From: Acidobacteriota bacterium
GTDB lineage: Bacteria; Acidobacteriota; Terriglobia; Bryobacterales; Bryobacteraceae
Direction of reading: 5' to 3'
Assembly (NCBI GenBank): GCA_947505565.1
Contig: CANNLB010000037.1
Coordinates: forward strand, 1-9,338
Length of the DNA: 9,338 nt
Part shown: in pieces, positions 1 to 5,761 of the stretch
Numbering within the stretch: position 1 is the stretch's first letter
How the letters are laid out: every line of letters begins with the position of its first letter
Notes under the pieces: model-generated
Databases searched by the model: none
The model's input: only the letters and a program-made list of their open reading frames with translations
Told to the model about the DNA's origin: nothing
Position numbers and translations under genes: made by a program

Positions 1-1
1 T

Positions 2-886
2 TTGCTGGGGGGCAAGGTCCGCGACGCCGTTCCTTGCTACGACCATTGCGGCGGTAACAGCAAGGAAGCGGTCGTTGAATCCGTGCAGAAATCGATGGCC
101 AAAGGGTTCCGACACATTCGCGTGCAACTTGGTGCCTATGGTGGAGGCGGCTTCATCCCCGCCGGCCAGGGGTCCCGGCCCGAGAACGGTCGCGGCGGTT
201 CTGCGTTTGATGAAGAGGTGTACGTCGAAACGATTCCGCCCCTGTTTGACTATGTTCGATCCAAGGTTGGCTTCGGCCCCAAGCTCTGTCACGACGTCCA
301 TTCGCATCTCAGCGGCATTAACGCCGTCGACTTTTGTCGCCGAATGCAGCCGTTTCAGATGTTCTTCATTGAGGATGTGCTCGCGCCGGAGCAACTGGCT
401 TGGTATAAACAGATCCGCCAAACCAGCACGACCGCCCAAGCGGTGGGAGAGCTTTTCACCCACCCATTCGAGTATCTACCGCTGATTAACGAGCGGCTCA
501 TCGACTTCGTCCGCTGCCGCGTGTCCTCCATCGGAGGCATCACTCCCGCGAAGAAGTTGGCGACTATCTGCGAACCACTTGGCGTCCGCACCGCATTTCA
601 AGAGGGCGGCGAGAACGATCCAGTCAACCAACTGGCGGCCTACCATATCGACATCTCCCATCCCGCGTTCGGGATTCAGGAAGAGAACAATTTTCCCGAA
701 TTCGTGCGGGAACTGCTTCCCGGCACCGCTGAGATTCGCGGCGGCTACCTCTATGGCAACGGCAAGCCGGGACTGGGTATTGACATCAACGAAGCGTTGG
801 CCGCCAAGTATCCACTTCAGGCCGCTCCGTTGGGCGGGCACTATCCGTTGGATCGGACGCTCGACGGCGCTGTCGTCAAACCATAA
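2..886 (+). CDS. Enolase-superfamily enzyme, mannonate dehydratase/RspA-like (5' truncated by window edge)
   Basis: This is the C-terminal part (about 294 residues) of a mandelate racemase/muconate lactonizing enzyme-type protein; the N-terminal capping domain lies outside the window. Residues are counted from the window edge. Metal-ligand positions of the barrel are visible: Asp98 in LCHDVHSHL (His100 follows, as in the mannonate dehydratase subgroup), Glu124 in FFIEDVL, and Glu150 in VGELF. The segment RVSSIGGITPAKKLATICE and the ending GNGKPGLGIDINEALAAKYP are typical of that subgroup, which dehydrates sugar acids such as D-mannonate. One departure: where classical D-mannonate dehydratases have a WHGP motif with a catalytic His, this protein reads AFQEGGENDPVNQ, so the His seems replaced. 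The exact substrate is therefore unknown, and it may be a non-mannonate member. It ends 2 bp before a convergent gene. Confidence 0.85.
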   Translation: MLGGKVRDAVPCYDHCGGNSKEAVVESVQKSMAKGFRHIRVQLGAYGGGGFIPAGQGSRPENGRGGSAFDEEVYVETIPPLFDYVRSKVGFGPKLCHDVHSHLSGINAVDFCRRMQPFQMFFIEDVLAPEQLAWYKQIRQTSTTAQAVGELFTHPFEYLPLINERLIDFVRCRVSSIGGITPAKKLATICEPLGVRTAFQEGGENDPVNQLAAYHIDISHPAFGIQEENNFPEFVRELLPGTAEIRGGYLYGNGKPGLGIDINEALAAKYPLQAAPLGGHYPLDRTLDGAVVKP

Positions 887-888
887 AA

Positions 889-1893
889 CTACTTCTGCGG
901 GGCCAGGCCCTCGTCGGGCCCCAACCCTTTGCTGAGCCATCCCGGATACCAGCGAAACACATTTCCGGTCAGGCTACCGATGAAAACGACGTTGTCCGGG
1001 GTCACGCAAATCCAATGTCCCGGCGACTCCATTGCGCCCAGAATCTTTCCGGTCTTGCGGTCAACGCGCATGATTCGTCCGGCGAGAGTGTCATAGGTCA
1101 GATTTTCGATGTTGTTCCGATGCGTCACCACCCACACTTCGTCCTTCGGTGTGATGAAGATTCCCTGCGTGGCGCCCAAGTGCTTCCACATCCGTCGAAA
1201 CTTTCCTTCGGCCGAAAAGATCTGGATGCGATTGTTTTCCCGGTCGCTGACGTACACTTCGCCAGCGCTATCCACCGCCAGATTGTGCACCGTGTTGAAT
1301 TGACCAGGCCCCTTGCCCGGCGTCCCCCAAGTCAGCTCGTATTTGCCTTCGTAGCTGAAACGGACCACCCGCGCATTGCCGTAGCCGTCGCTTACGTAAA
1401 CGTGCCGACCGTCCGGCGAAAACGCTACATCCGTGGGCCGGTTGAACGTCTCCGGCGTCGTCGCCGCCTTGCCTTTGATCCCCAAGGTCAGCTCCAGCTT
1501 CCCTTCCGGAGAGAACCGCATCACCTGGTGATCCCCATTGTCGGTCACCCAGATCTTGCCTTGGGGGTCCACGCGCAGTCCATGCGGGTTGCCGAAAAGG
1601 CCCTTTCCCCACGAGCGAAGATAGTTGCCCTTGGCGTCGAAAACCACGATGGGGTCGGCCTTTTTGCCGCGCTGGTAGACATAGACCTCGCCCTTCCGAT
1701 CCACTGCCACAGCGGAAACGCGACCGAACTTCCAGCCGTCTGGCATCGTATCGGGCTCCTCCCCGAAGCGGATTCCCACGCGATATTGGAGCAGCCCTCC
1801 TTCGTGGGGATACCATCCGGGTAGCTCCTGTGCGGGCGCAATCGACAGGGTACTAAGTAGCAGAAGCGGTAGTGGTTTCATCCGCGCTATCAT
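889..1893 (-). CDS. Secreted NHL-repeat beta-propeller protein
   Basis: A 334-residue protein. The chosen start gives MIARMKPLPLLLL, a good signal peptide with a short basic n-region, a Leu-rich core and an A-x-A cleavage site (APA|Q) after residue 21. An in-frame ATG four codons later (1881) is an alternative; neither has a strong Shine-Dalgarno. The mature part is a run of NHL blades with recurring patterns: GRVSAVAVDRKGEVYV (57-72), NPHGLRVDPQGKIWVTD (102-118), NRPTDVAFSPDGRHVYVSD (151-169), HNLAVDSAGEVYVSDRENNR (203-222), and ATQGIFITPKDEVWVV (241-256). This predicts a six-bladed propeller acting outside the cytoplasm. The family resembles peptidyl-alpha-hydroxyglycine alpha-amidating lyase-like proteins, but I cannot assign a reaction; it could be a binding scaffold. 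It converges on the upstream enolase-family gene. Confidence 0.85.
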   Translation of the reverse strand: MIARMKPLPLLLLSTLSIAPAQELPGWYPHEGGLLQYRVGIRFGEEPDTMPDGWKFGRVSAVAVDRKGEVYVYQRGKKADPIVVFDAKGNYLRSWGKGLFGNPHGLRVDPQGKIWVTDNGDHQVMRFSPEGKLELTLGIKGKAATTPETFNRPTDVAFSPDGRHVYVSDGYGNARVVRFSYEGKYELTWGTPGKGPGQFNTVHNLAVDSAGEVYVSDRENNRIQIFSAEGKFRRMWKHLGATQGIFITPKDEVWVVTHRNNIENLTYDTLAGRIMRVDRKTGKILGAMESPGHWICVTPDNVVFIGSLTGNVFRWYPGWLSKGLGPDEGLAPQK

Positions 1894-1919
1894 ACGCCCG
1901 CTGCCGGAGGGAGGCAACC

Positions 1920-1945
1920 GGTGTTCCAGAGGGGTGTTCCAGAGG
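1920..1945. repeat. 13-bp perfect tandem duplication
   Basis: GGTGTTCCAGAGG occurs at 1920-1932 and again, directly abutting, at 1933-1945. It lies between the 5' end of the NHL gene and the 3' end of the decayed kinase. It looks like a replication-slippage product; no coding role is seen. Confidence 0.9.
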
Positions 1946-1958
1946 TGGTGACTAAAAG

Positions 1959-3957
1959 TCAGCTTCTCGGTGGTCGTTTGCCAGCACCCCGGGGAACCCC
2001 CAGTTTTCCTCGGCGATTTTGGTGATCACGACATGGGTGCGCACCGGTCACTTTCCAGTTTGCACCCGAGCGTTTCGATGGATCCGGCGACCGCCTGCGC
2101 CTCGGGTGATCCGGAGATTTACACACCACATGCTCTGGCCATCGCAGAGCCGGCGGCTGGGGCAGCGCGGCGATTCCCACGGGTGCCTCATGAATGGATT
2201 GCAGCCGATTGATGAGGTCCTCGGCACGGAATGGCTTGGCGAGGAACTGGCCCATGTCTGCCTCTGCAAAGCGTTCGCGATCCTCCGCCCACGCGCCTGC
2301 TGTCAACGCGACGATCGGGATGAGACAGATCGGGCTCTCCCGGATCCGCCGAACGCCCTTGTCGCCATCCATCACCGGCATATGGTCATCCACCATCAAT
2401 GTGACATCGAACTGCCTCTTCTCCGGGTTCGCCAAGGCCACCGCGCCATTTTCTGCGATCTCGCAATGACAGCCAGTCCGCTCCAGAATGCCGAGACCGT
2501 CTTCTGGTTCACCTTGTTGTACTCCGCCCTCCAGCACTCGCGAAGAATTGACCAGCCCTGCTCGCCAAAACTTTACCACCAACCGGCCCCGACTGCGCTG
2601 CCTCTCCGATGAGCATGGGCTTGTGGCGCTCGGTCTGGCCGCGCGGGCAAACGTCGGTGCCTAAACCTATTCCACGATATACGCGCCTGCGGCACGGATG
2701 AGGAAGGTCCCGCCCGTCGGCATGCCACGCGGCATGATCAGTTTGTGATCTGGCCAAGTCTATTCGAGCAGAGGCTGTAAATTTCTGGGGGCGCCGAGGC
2801 CTCCGCCAGGAGCAACCGTAAACCAACCAGCGTAGCCGCGATCGGGACAATCTCTTTCTGCTTGCGCAGCCTGCCGGCGCTGAGGAATGCGGCGGCTCCC
2901 AACGCTCGAATCATGGTCAAGGCTTCGACCAACTCTCGCCGTCGAATCGGCTGCCTCAGCCAAGGCCGAAAGCTCAGGCGCTCGGCCTCCCTTCCTATCG
3001 TCAGGCCGGGGTCCCAACTCAGCAGAATCCGCGGCGCCCCGCGAGCGCTTGCCGGCGGAACTCGAAGTGTGTCCGTCAACCAAACGTCAGGCTGTTCGCT
3101 GGTCAACAGGGCGCCCTGCGCCGCTAGCCAACTCAACAATAGCTTCCCCAGACGCGGCCCTCCCACATCGCAGTGGACCTTCAGCCCGGTCAAACGCGGT
3201 TCGAAGGCGGTGACCGCCCGCCGATCCTCTTGAATCCGCATCACGAACCAGAAGACCGACCCTGTTCCCGGCGTACTTCGCCACCGAATTGTGCCCCCCA
3301 TCGCAACAATAATCTTCTTCGATAGCGCCCAGCCCAGCCCGGTCCCGCCAAACTATCGTTGCGTTCCTGGTTCGGCTTGCTCGAACGGTTGGAACATCCT
3401 TGCAACTCCTCGGGGCTCGCCAGAGTTGACCACCTCTGCTCGGATAGGGTTTAGATCCAGAAATCAGATCTTGCCACGTGGCGAATAGTGGCCTCCGGCT
3501 TCCTCATCCACGCCGAAGGCGCGCAAGTTTTTCACCACGTTTGGAGCGGCGTTGTGATAGCCCGCGGCGGCATGAGCAAAACGGCCCGTCAGGTACCCTT
3601 CGCGGCTCTGAGTCGGTGGTCAGTTTTTGGTGAACAAGCGTAAGTACTTTCTCGCGAGTGCCGAAAAACTGCCTCAACAGCGAGGTGTCCACCCAGCCCA
3701 GCAACTGCTCCGCTGATCGATTTGCGCCAACGAGCCTACCATCCAGGTCGGTCTGCAGAACCAAATCTCTAGCGCTCTCAAATAGCTCCCGGTAGCGCTT
3801 TCGGAGACCTTGCAGCCGATAACGAATCCTTCAGCCGCCTCGTCTGTTGGCTAATGTCTTGCCCCTAGCGGAGAATCCACCACGCAATCATGCTGACAAG
3901 CACGATGAGGGAAAAGACTAGACCGAGAAGCCAGGGGAGCCTAGGGCACAGGGACAT
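1959..3957 (-). pseudogene. Decayed hybrid sensor histidine kinase (TM-PAS-HATPase-REC-REC remnants)
   Basis: Read on the - strand from about 3957, homologous pieces appear in order but in different frames. MSLCPRLPWLLGLVF and onward gives a membrane helix that ends in WWILR then TAG (3865-3867). QQTRRLKDS follows in the same frame. A frame change gives a PAS domain: RYRELFESARDLVLQTDLDG, then GRLVGANRSAEQLLGW. Another frame carries HYSPRGKI, TGA (3464-3466), FLDLNPIRAEVVNSG, MFQPFEQAEPGTQR (the F box), TAG (3353-3355) and FGGTGLGWALSKK (the G2 box). It continues as GGTIRWRSTPGTGSVFWF. Next come a degenerate receiver (about 3190-2910, ending WLRQPIRRRELVEAL with Gln where the conserved Lys is expected) and a further receiver (about 2540-2190). 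The last receiver keeps MVDDHMPVMDG, ALTAG and LAKPF. There is no room for a HisKA domain between PAS and the ATPase. No functional kinase can be made. The last 200 bases are unrecognised; the start at 3957 is inferred. Confidence 0.85.
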
Positions 3958-4033
3958 GGTCGCCATCCGAGGCGACACACACATCACTCATCTGGTGTAT
4001 CGTCCAGGAAGACAAAGTTATGCGGCACCAACG

Positions 4034-4621
4034 CTATTTGGGTTCGTTAAATTTGCTTACTTCGCCCGATAACCGGGATGCCAGCGGACTCGTTTGGCCC
4101 GCGTACTTGTTGCCCGGCTTGGTCCGATAGGGCACCGAGACCGGTGTACTCAATTGCTCAAACGTGAAGGAGCAAATGCGCATTCCCGGATACAGTGCCA
4201 CCGGAACACGGCCCAAATTAGAAAGCTCTAAAGTGGCTTTTCCCGTCCAACCCGGGTCAAATAACCCCGCCGTTCCATGCACGATGATGCCAATCCTACC
4301 CAAACTCGACCGGCCCTCTAGGCGGCCCAGCACGTCATCGGCTAGGTCCAGGCGCTCTTCTGTAATCGCCAGACAAAAATCCCGCGGCTGCAAAATAAAG
4401 GGCTCTCCAGCCGGAACGATAATCGTTCTCATCATCTCCTGGATGCCGCCTTTATCTCTCGGGTCAATAAAAGCAAAGCGAGAGTGTTCAAAAACACTAA
4501 ACTCATTACCCAGACGAAAATCGACCGAGCAAGAACCATACTGCTCAGCCGGAAGTTCCGGTTCGATCCGGATCTTCCCCTCCGCGATGTAGCGCTTAAT
4601 ATCGATGTCCGAAAGGACCAT
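4034..4621 (-). CDS. dcd: dCTP deaminase
   Basis: A 195-residue protein, close to the roughly 193 of E. coli Dcd, catalysing deamination of dCTP to dUTP (or to dUMP in bifunctional relatives) for thymidylate supply. Visible signatures: SVDFRLGNEF (32-41), the phosphate-binding RSSLGRIG (104-111), HGTAGLFDPGWTG (115-127), and KATLELSNLG with the catalytic Glu132 (E. coli Glu138). The C-terminal KYAGQTSPLASRL tail closes over the nucleotide. The TAGLFDPGW form resembles the Gram-positive/archaeal branch more than the E. coli TAHRIDPGW, so dUTPase activity is possible but not shown. Start: ATG at 4621 gives MVLSDIDIKRYI, matching the family; upstream in-frame codons run through the tRNA. There is no Shine-Dalgarno in the 22-base gap to the tRNA, so the gene may be co-transcribed with it. 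Confidence 0.95.
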   Translation of the reverse strand: MVLSDIDIKRYIAEGKIRIEPELPAEQYGSCSVDFRLGNEFSVFEHSRFAFIDPRDKGGIQEMMRTIIVPAGEPFILQPRDFCLAITEERLDLADDVLGRLEGRSSLGRIGIIVHGTAGLFDPGWTGKATLELSNLGRVPVALYPGMRICSFTFEQLSTPVSVPYRTKPGNKYAGQTSPLASRLSGEVSKFNEPK

Positions 4622-4643
4622 GAAATTACCGGAGGACTTAGTT

Positions 4644-4719
4644 TGGTGGACGACATGGGATTCGAACCCACGACCCCCACGATGCGAACGTGGTGCTCTC
4701 CCAACTGAGCTAGCCGCCC
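4644..4719 (-). tRNA. tRNA-Ala (anticodon CGC)
   Basis: The reverse complement folds into a standard 76-nt cloverleaf. The acceptor arm is GGGCGGC against GTCGTCC, including the G3-U70 wobble pair that identifies alanine tRNAs. The D-arm region is GCTCAGTTGGGAGAGC. The anticodon stem CCACG/CGTGG encloses the loop TTCGCAT, with anticodon CGC reading the GCG codon. The T arm contains GGTTCGAATCC. The discriminator is A, and the CCA end is encoded at 4644-4646. The gene lies just upstream of dcd on the same strand. Confidence 0.97.
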
Positions 4720-4735
4720 ACACGCGACTAACTCC

Positions 4736-4741
4736 AGTATA
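4736..4741 (-). promoter_or_regulatory. Putative -10 box for tRNA-Ala/dcd
   Basis: On the - strand this reads TATACT, a close match to the sigma-70 -10 consensus, 16 bases upstream of the mature tRNA 5' end. That spacing would give a short leader for RNase P to remove. No good -35 hexamer is visible at 16-18 bp upstream. Confidence 0.5.
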
Positions 4742-4769
4742 CAAAACTCAAAGCCGTTCGTGGGCGGGT

Positions 4770-4775
4770 TACAAT
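4770..4775 (+). promoter_or_regulatory. Putative -10 box for the methyltransferase gene
   Basis: TACAAT followed by AAATTTTTG lies 9 bases upstream of the ATG at 4785. Transcription would begin at or a few bases before the start codon, giving a leaderless or nearly leaderless mRNA. No clear -35 box and no Shine-Dalgarno are seen. Confidence 0.4.
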
Positions 4776-4784
4776 AAATTTTTG

Positions 4785-5450
4785 ATGGCTGACGATATCC
4801 TCTCGAAAATGCGTTCCGAATGGGACGCCCGCGCTCGCGAAAACGCCCGTTTCTACGTGAATACGGCCAAACAAGACTGGACCGACGATGAGTTTTTCCA
4901 ATCGGGCGAGCGTACGGTCGCCGAAGAAATTCTGACGGACATGACGAATATCTGTCAGGGCAAAGCTCCTCAAGCCATGCGCGTGCTCGAAATCGGCTGT
5001 GGCGCCGGACGGGTTACGCGAGCATTGGCTGGCCTGTTCGGCGAGGTCCACGCCGTCGACATCAGTCCCGAAATGATCGTCCAGGCCACTGCGGCTCTCT
5101 CCCCGTTCCCTCACGCCCACGTCTATCAAAACAGCGGAAGCGACCTCGAAGTAATCCCGGCCCGCGACTTCGACTTTGCCTTTTCGACCATTGTCTTCCA
5201 GCATATCCCCAGCCGCGACGTGATCGAGAAATACGTCAGCGAGGTCTCCCGTCTGCTGCGCCAGGGCGCGCTGTTCAAGTTCCAGGTTCAGGGCGATACT
5301 ACCCTCCAGACCATCGCGGAAGACACCTGGCTCGGTGTTCCCTTCTCGGACGACGAAGCAGTCGCCATGGCAGAACGTTGCGGCTTCGAACCTCGCTACC
5401 GACACGGTGCTGGCGGCCAGTACTTCTGGCTTTGGTTCTTTAAGCGCTAG
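4785..5450 (+). CDS. Class I SAM-dependent methyltransferase
   Basis: A 221-residue protein with the Rossmann methyltransferase signature. Motif I is VLEIGCGAGRVTRAL (67-81). The acidic end of strand 2 is VHAVDISPEM (88-97). DFDFAFSTIVFQHIP (128-142) is the motif IV/post-II region. Then YVSEVSRLLRQGALFKFQVQ (150-169) is the strand-5 region. It transfers a methyl group from S-adenosylmethionine; the acceptor cannot be read from sequence. The approximately 65-residue N-terminal segment (MADDILSKMRSEWDARAREN) is helical and may form a lid. The ATG at 4785 is chosen because homologous-looking sequence begins there and upstream in-frame codons lie inside the tRNA; a TTG one codon earlier is possible. 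It is divergent from tRNA-Ala and overlaps the convergent small gene by 11 bp. Confidence 0.88.
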   Translation: MADDILSKMRSEWDARARENARFYVNTAKQDWTDDEFFQSGERTVAEEILTDMTNICQGKAPQAMRVLEIGCGAGRVTRALAGLFGEVHAVDISPEMIVQATAALSPFPHAHVYQNSGSDLEVIPARDFDFAFSTIVFQHIPSRDVIEKYVSEVSRLLRQGALFKFQVQGDTTLQTIAEDTWLGVPFSDDEAVAMAERCGFEPRYRHGAGGQYFWLWFFKR

Positions 5451-5649
5451 CCGTCGATGTCTTCCGGCGCCCGTCCCAGTATCGCTTCATCCGGGCGGAT
5501 ACTTCCTTCCGCTCTTCTTCGTTCATCGACTTCCGGCCACGTCGGCCGGAAGTCGCATGGATGCCCCCCTGCCCCTCAAGGATCGCGATCGCCTGGTCAA
5601 GTCGGCGCTTCTCTTCGTACAATTCCTGAATCGCTTGATATAGGTCCAT
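5440..5649 (-). CDS. Small coiled-coil protein with basic GRRGRKSM motif, unknown function
   Basis: A 69-residue protein. Residues 1-25 (MDLYQAIQELYEEKRRLDQA...) form a likely amphipathic or coiled-coil helix. A Gly linker follows, then GRRGRKSMNEEERKEVSARM and KRYWDGRRK, a basic, helix-rich end resembling an AT-hook-like or nucleic-acid-binding tail. The pattern 'GRRGRKSM..EER..VS.RMKRYW' is familiar to me as a recurrent small hypothetical protein in Acidobacteria, but I know no function. The ATG at 5649 is the only sensible start. There is no strong Shine-Dalgarno; an 11-bp-arm inverted repeat ends 6 bases upstream of the start. The 3' end overlaps the methyltransferase gene tail-to-tail. 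Confidence 0.7.
   Translation of the reverse strand: MDLYQAIQELYEEKRRLDQAIAILEGQGGIHATSGRRGRKSMNEEERKEVSARMKRYWDGRRKTSTASA
5527..5555. repeat. Perfect 12-bp inverted repeat inside the small gene
   Basis: CGACTTCCGGCC (5527-5538), loop ACGTC, then GGCCGGAAGTCG (5544-5555). It overlaps the codons for TSGRRGRKS. No T-run follows on either strand, so it is not a classic intrinsic terminator, although the stem is strong. It lies 76 bp past the methyltransferase stop. Confidence 0.9.
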
Positions 5650-5655
5650 CTGGGT

Positions 5656-5685
5656 TGCTGCTTAAGTCGAGCTTCTTAAGCAGCA
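5656..5685. repeat. Perfect 11-bp inverted repeat in the leader of the small gene
   Basis: TGCTGCTTAAG (5656-5666), an 8-base spacer TCGAGCTT, then CTTAAGCAGCA (5675-5685). It sits just upstream of the ATG at 5649 in the leader, where it could be an operator for a dimeric regulator or an mRNA hairpin controlling translation. No T-tract is present. Confidence 0.85.
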
Positions 5686-5715
5686 TACCCCGATTTCATA
5701 CCCTTTATATTGCTG

Positions 5716-5748
5716 ATTAGTACTTACCTGCTTTAAGCTGGTACTAAT
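5716..5748. repeat. 8-bp inverted repeat between tatC and the small gene
   Basis: ATTAGTAC (5716-5723) and GTACTAAT (5741-5748) are separated by 17 bases. The repeat is located 14 bases past the tatC stop. It may be an operator or a weak end-of-transcript hairpin; no U-tract follows in the - direction. A TATAAA-like sequence near 5704-5709 on the - strand could be a -10 for the small gene. Confidence 0.6.
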
Positions 5749-5761
5749 GGCCCGGCCCAAT

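Noticed and set aside
1015..1824. Long + strand open frame opposite the NHL gene
   Set aside because: It is antisense to a well-supported secreted propeller protein with a signal peptide and repeats; its translation shows no recognisable motif.
3890..4072. Small + strand open frame between the pseudogene and dcd
   Set aside because: It overlaps the N-terminal membrane-helix codons of the kinase remnant and the dcd end on the other strand, and has no ribosome site or recognisable motif.
4644..4719. tRNA gene as an integration (att) site for a mobile element
   Set aside because: No integrase and no second copy of the tRNA 3' end is seen in the window, and dcd directly follows the tRNA.
4728..5405. 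Long - strand open frame opposite the methyltransferase
   Set aside because: The + strand has clear methyltransferase motifs; the opposite frame is a codon-bias shadow.
5527..5685. Intrinsic terminators for tatC, the small gene or the methyltransferase
   Set aside because: The hairpins have good stems but no following T-run on either strand, so I list them as inverted repeats only.
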